Below, one piece after another: positions 1-11,635 of a stretch of DNA of 64,000 nt. Source of the stretch: Augochlora pura (lineage: Eukaryota > Arthropoda > Insecta > Hymenoptera > Halictidae). Position 1 is the first letter of the stretch. Each line of letters starts with the position of its first letter. The position numbers and the translations under genes are program-made. The DNA lies in assembly GCF_028453695.1 (NCBI RefSeq), contig NC_135774.1, positions 4,650,001 to 4,714,000 of the forward strand, given 5' to 3'. The notes beneath the pieces are model-generated. The model did no database searches. It had not been told where the DNA came from and was given only the letters and a program-made list of their open reading frames with translations.

Positions 1-546
1 CGAATGGAAAAGGCAAAGATTGGATTTCAAGAAGTAAATGTTGTATTAAGCAAACAATTTTTCTCATAATCTAATTATCAAAATTTTATAGTCGCTGATG
101 TCTCTTCTTAGTAGAAATAGTTTTGTCATCACGAAGTAATAATAGTGTAAAATTACATTAAATGAACTGCAATAAAAACATCATTAGGTACATATAACCA
201 TAAATTTTGCCTCTTTTAGTTAATTTATATTGTTTCTAACAATTTTCTCTATTATGAGATATAAGTTAAACACTCAAACTAATTAATAACGCTGTTGTGG
301 CATCGTGAGATCAAATAATTTATATTGTATGCAAATTTAAATTACTTCTTTCGATCACTTGTATGAGGAATGCAGATGAATGCCATTAAAACGATAATAT
401 GGAATTAAAATTCCTCGCTATTTTATTATCTACGAAAAACTCAAAGTGTTTGTTGTCACCGATACGAGAAATGAAATAGAATATATAAGCGACATTTAAC
501 TGATGCATTAAATAAGATATATAGTCAAATGACATTCATGTCAAAA
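1..546. other. AT-rich non-coding stretch
   Basis: AT-rich sequence with stops in all frames. I see no gene, RNA or clear element. A possible extra, more diverged unit of the neighbouring 41-bp tandem repeat begins near position 506. Confidence 0.5.
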
Positions 547-745
547 GTTCAATGAAATAATATTCTCAAATAGCAGTTGATTTTAACGTTAAATGCAATA
601 ATATTTTGATGTAACAGTTGATCAAAGTATTAAATGAAATAATATTTTCAAAAGGTAGTTGATTAAAACGTTAAATGAAAGAATTTTTGCAAATAACATT
701 TAATTAAAGCTTTGGATGAAATATACTTTTCACGGAGTGCTTGTA
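547..745. repeat. Degenerate 41-bp tandem repeat, about 4.8 copies
   Basis: Units begin near 547, 588, 629, 670 and 711, exactly 41 bases apart. Each carries a version of GTTAAATGAAATAATATTTT followed by an AGTTGATTAAAAC-like second half. Copies differ by several substitutions but keep the period, so this is an old minisatellite. The last unit is partial. It is non-coding. Confidence 0.75.
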
Positions 746-2430
746 TGTGACAATATTTCAATTTTCTGTATTTTGTTCCAAGCTACTGCAAACTTTTTCC
801 TGCTCTGCTCATTGGGCACGTGTAGCGATAAATGCACCGCTGTGGCTGACTATTCCTAGTTGTTTCTACTTGGACCTGTCTACTATGACAGCACTTTAGT
901 TCTCATTATTTTATACGAAGGTATTGAATAAAATAAATCATATTATGCTATTTATATTTTAGAAAATTGCGCGATTATTTAATAAAATTGAAATAGGTAA
1001 ACAAATGTATCCATAAAGAATAATTCAATTTCTATCAAAAATAGTAGCGTGTAAAACCATTTTATCTTAGCTACTCGATTTCCGTGTAAATCTGTAACAA
1101 CTGATCTTATGTATAAAATGTTTTAATTACACTTGTCTAATTGTTATTCACATTTGTTAATTCTAAGAATTCAGAAGATATGCACATTTATTTTTTAGTT
1201 TAGTTAATTTAATACAGTCTCACTTTAATTTTAATTCACAGGAAGAAGTAATTTCATTTTATTCCGATTCATGAAATGGCATATTTGCACGATCTTCCAC
1301 GTTCTAATTGTAAATATATGTAATCCTTGCCTCTTCGTTCTGGGCGAATTAAATCACTTCTTCCTGGTGTAGCGCCGGAGGAATGCAGACTGTAGTTCCG
1401 TCCATGTTTCCCATCGATGTTTTTTCTGTCTTCGCCGCGACTGAATTCCCACCGGATTTACAGGAAAGTTTCAATTGCGTCTGTCCTTTTTAGTCCGAAT
1501 TTAGTGGTATCTCGCCAGTGGCTAGATTGTCCACGTACAACTGCTAGCTCCGGTTTCATAGTCTGTAACCTGGCCTTGCAATATAGCACGACACGGTTCA
1601 CCGGCGCGACGCGGCGCTTCGAGGCGGCCCCGGTACTCCAGGAATTCGTGTCCCTCATAAATAAGATTGTCCAATCTAAGTCGACGAAGGTGTTGGAATA
1701 ACCCTGAATCACTAATTAGAACGCTTTATTGAAACTATTGAAATAATCCGACTTTGCGCCGAATGTGACGACTGGTCCCGGATTGTCAGACGAATTCGGG
1801 TGTTCAAGAATTCATTGACGAATCAAAGAAACCAAATGAAACACTAAATTGAATATTACAAAGAGATGGTTCACATTGAAATTTCATGATTTTTCAATAA
1901 TAAATCTAGGACAGAAACTTATAAATAACACAGGATAATGAGTCGATTACTGTACGGTGACCAATTGTTGTGCCTTTATATCTGCCATTTAATCATTTTC
2001 ACTAAAAATGTATAAAAATTCGAAGTCTATTTGTAAGGAACGCTCATTCTCCTATAATATAGGGTTTAGTAATGTTATTATATACAGTCCAGAATAATTC
2101 CTTAACATGATAGATTCGTCTTCAAATCATTTCATGTTTCTCTATTAAAATGCTACAGCTATGATAATCGTACAAAGAACATTCCACTTGAAACAGGCTC
2201 CATATGTAGAAAATGTAGAAAACTTTGGAACATAACAATTTCAAGTTACTCGCAAGCATTAAATGCAAGTACGATGCACATTAGTGTTCTAAAGTTCGAA
2301 ACTACCTTATGCACTTAATGACCGCTATATACACTATCTACACTGTGCAGTTAAGGAAGTTATTCGGACCGTCATCCTTAACCAATTATTACAAAATATT
2401 GCCATTTCATCGTCGAAAACAGTCAACTGA
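746..2430. other. Non-coding stretch with a GC-richer patch at about 1320-1800
   Basis: Mostly AT-rich. The patch at 1320-1800 is richer in GC and CpG and holds overlapping open frames of 84-94 codons on both strands. These frames show no recognisable domain and no convincing splice signals. I treat the patch as a possible conserved non-coding or regulatory segment. Confidence 0.4.
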
Positions 2431-3275
2431 TTAAGAAGAATATTGAATTGCAATGCGAGCACTACGGTATCGACGCGTGGGTGGTTTCTCCACCCTTCCG
2501 GGGTTGTAAGGCCCGGATTGAACCGTTGGAGGACGCGTGATGCCGGTGTCGCCGATATATTACCCGCCAAATTAACATTGGGCGGATTCAAATGGTAGAA
2601 CAGTGGTTGCGCGTACTATGAGTTGTTTCCTCGACTGCTGGAGGTTGTAGATCTCTACCGTTGGAGATTGTTTGATGTCGACTGTTTTTAGGCTGTTTGC
2701 AGGCTGATGTTGAAGTGAAGACGAATCGTTTGACTCGATCGTCGTCGAACTAGGAACCGTCTGGAGGGGGGGGGGGGGGTTTTGTCGTTTTGGGGCCTTT
2801 TTGGGGGTTCCGCGAGAACTTGCAATTCGGTATGTAAGAAGGGCACTGATTGGGTTTTACCTACTGTTGCATAGTACCAATCAGTGCCTTCGTTGACTTG
2901 GTGACACCCTCTTGTCGCGTACGAAGATGTTTGTATGCATGGAATTTATGACGTTAAAGGTGCTACGGGAAATCGTCCAGGTCAGCCTTCGACGATTACG
3001 GTACCGTCGCTTATTCGAGTAGTGTGATCCTTCGGATTACCCGGTTTATAGCACGTCCCAGCTGTGGGCTTCAAAAATGCTATTAGGAAGTTCTCTTAGA
3101 AATCTCACCTTTATGACACGTAATAGTTATTGAGGAAGACGGAAATTAAGTTAGCATCCTTCTGGTCGTCAGATGTAAAAAGGGTCTTTTTCTCAAAAAT
3201 AACCTTCCTCGCGTCCGTGTCATAAACCCCATCGGTAGAAACTCCAGGCGATTGTTCCTTCGGGACGGAACAAAT
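2431..3275. other. GC-rich patch with a G14 run and a long hairpin, possible old retroelement piece
   Basis: This block is much richer in GC than its flanks. It contains a run of 14 G at 2766-2779 and a strong inverted repeat at 2838-2891. A purine/G run followed by a defined block can mark a polypurine tract next to a 3' LTR, but I could not find paired ends, target duplications or a translated pol fragment. The 85-codon frame on the minus strand is not recognised. Identity is open. Confidence 0.3.
2838..2891. repeat. Hairpin: 12-bp perfect inverted repeat with extended stem
   Basis: GGCACTGATTGG (from 2842) pairs perfectly with CCAATCAGTGCC (from 2877). With one bulged G the stem extends outward through GAAG/CTTC to about 15-16 pairs, with a loop of about 23 bases. 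It could fold as RNA on either strand. It does not match any insect microRNA I know. Confidence 0.6.
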
Positions 3276-4375
3276 ATATACTTTAATATTCTTAAATAAA
3301 TTACTTTATTTTATAAAAGTATTTTATAAAAGTATTGCATTTAAACAAAATATGAAATGATTTTTTAGACTTCAAATAGTTAAATATGGCACTCATTATA
3401 AAATGACAATAATAATAACACTACAGATCTCCATGCGAAATAAAAACTTTCTTCTTCCACTACATTAGACAATACTAAACTGGACAATTTCCTTCTCTTT
3501 TTAGCAACTTTAAGAAATTGAAAACAATATCGAGACATTATTAAATTTTTTCTACGTATCTATTGTTTGAAACGTTATATACTTATTTCTGTTATAATTT
3601 TATAAAATCTAGAGTCTTCAAATAATAGTCTCTCAAGAACTCCGCCGGGAATCCACGTTCATTTCAGTCGGTTGGGCATCCGAGGCTTCAGGAAATGAAA
3701 ACGTGGGTGGATCGAAAAAGATCCATAGAACGCAACAGGGTCGAAACCGAACCGTTTCCATTGGGGTGAGGAATATGGGGGGCTCAAGCGGAACAACGCG
3801 ACCGACGCGAGGAAGGGACGAAGTTAGGGGGACTGTCGGGTAAGGACACGTTCAGCGATGTTGTTGCATGGTAGTTCGGTTGGTGCGCATATCGTGCAAG
3901 CCTATGCAGTCTCGAGAGCGCGACAAGCGAAGCCGAACCGAGGCAGAACGAAGCGAGCGAAGCACAGCAGAGCAGAGCAGAGCGCGACTCGTTCCGGCGC
4001 GCAATGTTGGCCAAGATCAATAGGCGGGCCACGAGCCATCATCCCAGGCGACAGAAAACCCGCTAGTTTTGATCTGTTGCGCAAGCGCCCCCCGTCTCTT
4101 CGCTTCGTATCAGCGACCGCCACTAATAACAACGACACTACCGGTTATGACGATCATGTCGGCATTGAAATCTGGCCGGACCAGAGATTACGTGCAGTCG
4201 TTTCGACGAGTGCACAATGACGCTTCCAGTAGAGATAGTTGAATGTTCAGCTATTCACTAAGGCAATGCTCTCATTCGCGATCGTGAAAAACTTCGGATT
4301 CCTGGGATTTTTCTAGACTAGCACAGTATGTCAGAGATGTACACGAAACGTGCAAATAAAGCACAATCTACTTAG
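3276..4375. other. Non-coding; GC-rich patch at about 3640-4240
   Basis: AT-rich up to 3640, then a GC-rich patch with a GCAGA/AGCAG-rich purine tract around 3930-3990. A 120-codon frame (3858-4220, plus strand) and two opposite-strand frames overlap here. Their composition simply follows the simple-sequence tract and I recognise no protein. The patch may be a regulatory or promoter-like segment. Confidence 0.4.
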
Positions 4376-4845
4376 TTACTCATTAAAATTGATGTTATCG
4401 CCTTTAGAATAGGCGCCGTCTAAGGCAATACACAAACGCCAACCTTCTTTCGATCTTCTAAACATTTTTCAAACATAAGAGATGGTATTACCTTCATTTC
4501 CTTCCGTGAATTATCTTTTAAGGCTTCAATCGACCGAAAACACCTCTTCTGCAATGGTAAGTTAATTCATGAAATAAATAAAAATCGCACGGGGCCGTAT
4601 CTGGCGAATATGGTGTTCAACCGATCAAATTTCTTGTTTTTATCCAACAATTCGTGCACCGACATTGAAGTTTGCGACGGAGCACTGTCGTGGTGTAAAA
4701 TCGAAGAAATGTCTTTGCACAAGTATCTTCAGACACAAAAATAATATTCTATATTGACGGTCTGTCTAACCGGAAGGAATTCCGAATGAACAATTCGACA
4801 ATGATCGAAGAAAACAATGAGCATGACCTCGAATAAACGTAAGAA
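4376..4845 (-). pseudogene. Mariner transposase fragment (C-terminal half), inactivated
   Basis: Reading the minus strand gives, in order: VMLIVFFD, a segment ending HSEFLP, NIEYY, HHDSAPS, SVHELLDKNKK, PYSPDTAPCDF, a DNSRKEMKVIP segment, EKCLEDRKK and CIALDGAYSKGDNINFNE before a stop (TAA, complement of 4376-4378). These are the ordered conserved blocks of mariner-family DDD transposases, which cut and paste DNA at TA sites. The D of HHDS and the D of APCDF are separated by 34 residues, the D34D mariner signature. At least two in-frame TGA codons and several frameshifts break the frame, and the N-terminal DNA-binding part is absent. This is a fossil. I could not identify terminal inverted repeats. 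Confidence 0.85.
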
Positions 4846-5495
4846 GTGTATGTGTAAACAAGTTCATTAATTACTGTGGTCAAGAAATTACTGTAAAAGA
4901 ATTTAATAGAATTTCATAGAATTACATACAATATTTTTTTTACTTCAGTTGTATATTGTTTGTACGAAATAATGATCACAAATCCTTTACGTTTTACATA
5001 AATAATTCATGGTTTATCCTTTAACAGTAACCGTCTGTGTTATCACTAAATAGTGGATGTTTATGCATTAATGAAATAATATTATTGGATATGCATATAT
5101 TATTGAGTATGGAATATTACTGTTACATACATATGTATAGGAAATTATTATTACTTATGCATTAACGGAATATTATTAAATTAAATTTATATATCATTAA
5201 ATGTCTTCGTTAAGACAATAAGTTTTTACCGGATATAGACTATTGGAATGTTATGAATGAAAATTACAAATTTTACAAACATTCATATAACTGCAATATC
5301 TGTTATAATTTTATTACAATGTCGGTTACGGCTTGTGTGCATTCATATTCTGTTAAAGAGACATTATTCCGAATTATGATACATATAAAAGTAAATAGCC
5401 TTCTGATATTATAATGGAGTATGGCAGAATGAACATAATTGGTTTTAGAGGTTCGCTCATTTACAGTATTTGGTCGTTCTAGCCAATATTCAAAT
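4846..5495. other. AT-rich non-coding stretch
   Basis: Very AT-rich, with loose repetition of ATGCATTAA/ATTATTG-like words around 5060-5180. No gene or element that I can delimit. Confidence 0.5.
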
Positions 5496-6182
5496 TATAC
5501 AGGGTGTCCCGGAAATCGTAGTACAACCGAGCAGGGGGTGATTCTACATAAAAAAGGAAGAAAATATTTTGGTATAACATTTTTTCATCCGGTGTTCCGT
5601 TTTCGTGATACTCGACTTCAAAGTTCGTTCAACTTGTATACGATTTAATACAGTTTGCTTGTCGTGTATTATTCATCAAGTCAAGTGTCGTGCTTGTGTA
5701 TAGCAAGTTTATAACATGAATGATATAATTTGCATATAGCAAATGTTACACATTTGAAACATAAGATTACTGAGTCATTCGAAAAATTAAAACGCGATAA
5801 CAACTTACAATCTGTCCGGATGTCATTAATTCTTCGAGTAAACTTATGTATGCAGCAGCGAGAAGGACATTTTCACCAATTATTGTAGCATTGTAATAGC
5901 AAGTAGTAAAAAAGAATAAAAAATTAGTAATCAGTAGACACAGTTTGTACTGTTTCAACCGCACAATTATCACTGTTTGTAAACACTGACCCGGACAGAG
6001 ACAAGCAGAGTTTTGCAAATTGTATTAAATCGTTTAGAAGTAGAACCAACTTTAATGTTGATTATCATGAAAACGGAGCACCGGATGAAAAAATATTATA
6101 CCAAAATACTTTCTTCTTTTTTGATGTATGATAGAATCACCCCCTGCCCGGTTGTACTACGATTTCCGGGACACTCTCTATA
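5496..6182. mobile_element. Fold-back (long terminal inverted repeat) element ending in ACAGGGTGTCCCGG
   Basis: The left arm (5496 to about 5660) starts TATACAGGGTGTCCCGG. The right arm (about 6015-6182) is its inverted, diverged copy, ending in CGATTTCCGGGACAC. Shared internal words include the CACCCCCTGC block, the ATTTTGGTATAA block and the ATCCGGTGTTCCGTTTT block (inverted in the right arm). The central 350 bases are AT-rich with no transposase. Single arms of the same family recur at 11121-11220 and 30786-30984, so this is a dispersed non-autonomous family. Both ends lie in TATA-type sequence, but no clear target duplication survives. Confidence 0.75.
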
Positions 6183-6507
6183 ACTCCTCGGTCACAGTCT
6201 ACAGCGAAGTAATCATAACTTGCACATATAAGAATGGTTGTTTAACATAAAATAGACAACATAATTGTAAAAGTTCTACAAAATTCCGTAACCTTTATGC
6301 CCTACCTTACATAACACTATTACAAATAAATAAATGGTTACATTACAAATGGTTTATATTACAAATAATAAATGGTTTATTATTCACTGTTCAACAAATT
6401 GTTACTTCTTTGAGGATATATCTTCAGTGGTTGTATTTAATTAAGTTTCACAAGCTAGATACACGTTGGGATTTTCTCTTAATTTTAATGCACGTTGAAA
6501 ATCGATT
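6183..6507. other. AT-rich non-coding stretch
   Basis: A short local duplication of TTACAAATAATAAATGGTTTATT-like words is present around 6320-6380. No gene seen. Confidence 0.45.
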
Positions 6508-6764
6508 TTAACCCCTTGCCGTACGTTAACGAGCCAGACTCGAGATGAAGACTTCTAGTAACAAGTTACTAGTGTTTGGTATGAATGTTCATCCGTTCTT
6601 TTAAGTAGGAATCAAGTTTTATACTATTTTTACCAATATTTAAACATTCAAGTAAATATAAACACACAATAAATATAAAATTCTTTTTTCTTCTAATAAA
6701 TAAATGCGATCGAATAAGTTCTAATCACAGTAATTGTAAAGAAAATGGTACGGCAACGAGTTAA
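6508..6764. mobile_element. TTAA-flanked MITE, piggyBac type (family A)
   Basis: TTAA occurs at both ends (6508-6511 and 6761-6764). The left end TTAACCCCTTGCCGTAC matches the inverted right end TTAACTCGTTGCCGTAC at all but two positions. About 257 bp with no coding capacity. A TTAA target duplication plus short terminal inverted repeats is the hallmark of piggyBac-superfamily insertions; assignment to that superfamily is inference from structure. Confidence 0.75.
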
Positions 6765-9700
6765 GAAGAACATATTAAACTCTAGAGACATGCTGTTGTT
6801 TAGCAACAATAGTTATGTCATTACAACTTGCACGATAATATATTTTAGACTATATTAATATAATGTTACGTTAACAACACAGTTTCCAATAATATAATTT
6901 TAACTAGTGCGCTACCTATTACTATTCATTTTGTACAATGCGAACTTTAAGGAAAATAAGTTTGAAAGCACGAATATTCTGAGGCTCAACAACCGAGAAG
7001 ATGGAAACAGTAATGAAAACAGTAACACACTTCTATATAATTGCTTCGCAGTTATTATGCGATAGAATTATGAAAGAAATTTAAAATATAAGAGAGACTG
7101 CATTTCTTTCATGTGGAAAAATCTGTGTGTACGTGTTTATGTATCGCTTCGCATAAGTTACGAGACGTCCTAATTCCAGGACCGACAAATTCTGACGCTG
7201 GACAAAAATGCATAAACAGTCCCTGACTTTTGTTGAAATTATACCGCAGATTGCCCCGTATTTAATGATATAACCGAGCCGGCGAGACTCTGCTTGCAAA
7301 AACAAATTGAAAACGCGGAACAGAATTACTTCATACCTGCTCGCCTCGGCATTATATATCACACATCCAGAGGGTTTCGTAATAAGTAAAGAAACCGAGA
7401 CGGAGTTAATTCCACATGCAAAAACAAGTCCAAGATATGAATATATTTTCCTCCGCAAAGTTTCATCCTGAAGAAAATCGAATTTAAACCGTTTTTCTAG
7501 AATCGGCATACCTGGATCTGATTTCATTTACTGGTCTGATTAATATTGGCTATTTCTACTTACAATACTGATCATCAAACCCATAGGAACGCATTCGATC
7601 TTAATATAATCTTTATTCGACTAATACTTTAATAGGAATGATCAATATCAGATCAATTTCAAATAGAATTTTTTCACGCCAGATTCATAAATTCGAAATG
7701 TAACAAAATTTCATATGAGTTTCATTTAATTAATATTTTAGCAAAAATAGTGCGTTTAAAATCAATCTCAAGTGCAATTTTTATTAAGCAAAATGAAATT
7801 TCTATTCAACTGACACTTTTACAGAAATTATTAATTCCACATCGATATCAAATAAAACTTTGATTAAGACAAATTCACGATTTCCAAACTTATTTTTGTT
7901 TAATTTAATTTGTATTCGATAAACATTTTCAGGAAAATCAAGAATTTTAAATAAATCTGAAATAATGTTTTGATTTAATCAAATTCACCAATTGCGTACG
8001 TATTTAATACAATTTTTAATGAATTACAACTTTCTCTTTATTCTTAAGAGTTTCATTTCTAATTACATAAAAATGCGTAGAAATTGATAATGAGTTCAAT
8101 ATGGAAACGAAATAATTATTCACGGATTCATAGTAATACTTGGCAAATAAAAAAATAAATAAAGTAAAGTAAATAAATTATTACTTGATAATAAATGTAT
8201 TCAATGAAGAAAGCACTGTTACTGAAGTAAAGGTATAATTTTGATCATATCAATTAACCCATATATATATCGATCTCGTTATCGAATCTTTTAATAATAA
8301 AAAATAAATACTGGTTACTTGAACTAATTTAAAAAATATGACAAATATGTTTAATCATTCGAAAATTCCTTATTTACATTTATCGTAGATGATGTGAAAG
8401 AATATTGACTCTAACATACTGAGTGTCTTTAAAATATAGAAAGACTGTTTCTGTTTCAAGAAAATTAAATATAAAATGTCGTAGGATATGAGAGCTATTT
8501 CTCGTAAATTCTATCTTTTTGCAAACGCTAATGCACGCGTATTTCGAATTTTTTTATGCGATTCTCTCAGAAACGGAACATTAAATGAGCACATTTGTTC
8601 TCTTTACTCTGACTTATGTTTGCGTCTAGAATAACCACCTGTCCGGTTGTATCATGCATCCTGCACCAGTCTATACATATATCTCCTTTAATAAAATGAG
8701 AACACCCACACGGAAAAATTTCATTTGCCTGCGTAGAAAGAACTCGTTTAAACTTCTACCGACCTACTTATGCATAATATTTTCAGTATTGTTTCGCTTA
8801 ATTCTTGGCGACTTTTGTTCGAACTTTAAACATTTGTCGCTTTCCTCCAAACGAAAAAAACATTATATGTATAAAGAACGACAAATAAATGGTGTGTTGT
8901 GTTCTTATGAGATTTTATAATTGACAGCCAACAATTATGAAGCTTGCGTCGGTAATACATTTCTATCAGTTTTTAGATCACTGCGATTCAACGTATATTA
9001 TTCACGGTATATTTTAACAGCTATAAATTCGCTTTGATTCGATTAAATAAGAGAAAACGAAACCATTGTAAACATCATCACCTGACATTTTAATTAAATT
9101 TTCTTGTAATATTTTTACTGCATATCTCCGTCTGCATAATTGTTCTTTTCTGTAAGATAGAACTTCCAAAATTAGAATATAAAAAAATAATCACCAAAAC
9201 AGAGCAGCAGCTTAATCTAATCCATTTTAAATGAGCAGTATAAATAAACAGAATGTATTTGAGAATCCATAGAGAAATAAAATGGTCTTTCCCGATTATA
9301 ATCAACTAATGATATAAATAACTGTTCAACTAATAGTCAATGTCCATTAATAAGTAAGTATAGAGACGATGGGGAAAATTATCGATCATTGTCAAATTTA
9401 ATAACTGTAGTTAAAATAGAATTTTCGACTGTGTAAGTTTGGTTGCGTTGATTCGATTTGTTAATTTAATTTGTTCGGATTAAGCAACAGCTTCCGGCCG
9501 ACGTACACAGACCATCCCAACTTCATGCTTCCGAATGTATCCGATGTAGAAAGTTATCTGCTTAACTTTAATTTCGGGGAGATGTACATGGGGCGAAGTT
9601 CGAGCGATGGAAGTTAAAGGATTATCCTTGACGATGACAAAGATTGAAGTAACGTCGCGAAAATACTTTTTCCATTCTATGAGTCGTTTTTTGTGAAACC

Positions 9701-10353
9701 ATACTCGCACGATCGAATTGAAGTTATTCCCAAATGTCTACAATTCATTCTATGTTTGGAAAGCTTGAAATTGAATCGAGGAAACTAATAACAAGATTTC
9801 AGGCTTTATGTTTTTCTGACAAAAATTTGTACATGAAATGCAAGAAGTATTAGAGTATTAGAGTTCGTAAATTCTATTGCAATACGCTCAACTCATAAAA
9901 GTTATTAGAAAAAGAAATAAATAAAAAATTTCTAAAAACAGGAATCTTCATAATTTCGACACTTTCAAACTAAAAACTATGAGACGTTTTGTGTTGAGAA
10001 GCTTAACTTAAATAACAAGGGAGTTACCGATACCGATATTTTTTAAAATTCTTCGGAATAGTTACTAAGCTTTAATCTTGTTCTAAACAGAAAAGACATC
10101 GAGAGAATGAAAGCAAAAACTTTCAATCGCGAAATCTTCGATGCGAATCCACGCAACGCAATAATATTCAAATTTCAATGGTACAGTGTTCCTTTGTTTG
10201 TGCCGGCAAAACATGTAGCTAATAGTTGAGCGGACGGAACTAAATGGAGCACTCTGCGCAGAAATATATCGTTTCATAGGGACTCGGAGGGCGGCGGGGT
10301 TTTAAAGCGATGATGGTGGTGGCGATCGAAATAACTGTATCCGAGCAGAGCCA
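6765..10353. other. AT-rich non-coding stretch
   Basis: Contains a 148-codon minus-strand open frame (7081-7527) that I do not recognise. It includes two imperfect direct copies of an AACCGAG...GCAAAAACAA motif near 7270 and 7395, and I do not call it a gene. The segment ending near 7560 resembles sequence at about 32275-32312 (GGTCTGA...ATTTCTACTTA), suggesting a small dispersed repeat. A slightly GC-richer patch lies at 9480-9710. Nothing else is supported. Confidence 0.4.
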
Positions 10354-10549
10354 TTAGAGGGGTCGAAAACAGAGCTCATGTTTATACGTTACTCGACGCT
10401 GCTTCCTCGAGTCTTTATCCCTATCGCGGTACCGGGTTCTAAAAGCAAATCTTTCTAATGCCCGACGATTTATCTTTGGATCCTCAGCTATCATTAAACC
10501 CATCCATCGGTACATCACCGATAATGGAAAATAAATCGTCCACGAAGCT
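10354..10549 (-). other. Weak candidate terminal exon, minus strand
   Basis: On the minus strand a good acceptor (TTTGTCTTCCCTGTTTCAG, ending about 10550) is followed by about 62 open codons to a stop at 10354. The stretch reads SWTIYFPLSVMY at its start and is basic (RTRYRDRDKDSRKQRR) near its end. I recognise no domain. No partner exon and no poly(A) signal was found nearby, so it may be chance. In another frame the same acceptor leads to a 20-codon tail. Confidence 0.2.
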
Positions 10550-10699
10550 GAAACAGGGAAGACAAAGAAAATTTCGTGAGCAAAGGCAGACATTTCTGGC
10601 AGAACGGTGGATCACGAGCTCGGAGGGCTCTTTGGTCTTTTGCATCACATAGGTAATGTGGGACCGAAAACAATTTTTCGTTGCTAACAAGAAAACGTG

Positions 10700-11120
10700 C
10701 ACAAACAAGTCGATTTTTATTATTACTTCATATAGAAGAATACTGTTTTCTACTACAATATATCTTCAATGAACGATAATCAACGGTCTTCTACTTTCTT
10801 CGCACATGGCTTTTCACACGAGCATCAGATTTTCTTACATATTGTTCTATATAGTTTTTCTTATTCATTCATTTGCATTCAAAATGTGTTTTGTCTTGTT
10901 AAAATATACAATCACTGCCTACGATATTAATTGCACATCTCTTTAATTGTTCGTCTATTATACGCCCTTTTCCTCACGATACACAGCTTTACTTTTTTAA
11001 TAATCATAGGAATAAAAATTTCAGCCATCAGGCCCATCCAAATTTATTTATTTTTTCGTTGTTAAAAATAAGTTGTTTCAGCCTTTTCTTCTAATGACCG
11101 TATTCACGGGAAAATTTTAA
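10700..11120. other. AT-rich non-coding stretch
   Basis: No gene, RNA or element boundary seen between the candidate exon and the fold-back arm. Confidence 0.45.
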
Positions 11121-11220
11121 GCACCGGGTGAAAAAATGTTATACCAAAGTATTTTCTTCTTTTTTTATGTAGAATCACCCCCTGCCCGGTTCTATTGCGA
11201 TTTCCGGGACACCCTGTATA
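11121..11220. mobile_element. Single arm of the ACAGGGTGTCCCGG fold-back family
   Basis: About 100 bp that align with the right arm of the 5.5-6.2 kb element: GCACCGGGTGAAAAAATG, the TTATACCAAAGTATTTTCTT block, then AATCACCCCCTGCCCGG and TTTCCGGGACACCCTGTATA at the end. No opposing arm is present, so this is a truncated or solo copy. Confidence 0.8.
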
Positions 11221-11445
11221 TAACTTAGCCATTTCTATTTAATAATTAATATATTTTGCAGATACTATAATTTTCTGACTACAACAATAGTATTTGATCA
11301 TCCTGACTCTTATCTAATTCTTCAACACGAAGTATTATTATTTTTCTTTTAAACAAATATACTTGAATGACTAATAATCCACATTTGTATCCTCTCGCAA
11401 ACATGCAGCTATTGAAACGAAACGTAAAAGTAATAAAAAAACCAG

Positions 11446-11635
11446 GTGTCACATATTTTTGTCCAACCAAGATATGCTGGGGATCACACTTGGTATAAAA
11501 TTCATATAAAATTAATACTTGATACAGTATATAAAATGAATATTTTCTTCTTCCAAATACATAATATACAAAACTGATGGAATATGAAAATACATGAAAT
11601 GTAAGAAGTGTCTTATACTTTTGTCCAACACTGTA
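11446..11635. mobile_element. Right-end remnant of a Tc1/mariner-type element with direct subterminal repeats
   Basis: GTGTCACATATTTTTGTCCA at 11446 and GTGTCTTATACTTTTGTCCA at 11608 are direct copies. The second runs into ACACTGTA at 11635, the inverse of a Tc1-type TACAGTGT terminus. No inverted left end was found. The arrangement resembles the inverted/direct-repeat ends of some Tc1 elements. Confidence 0.5.
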
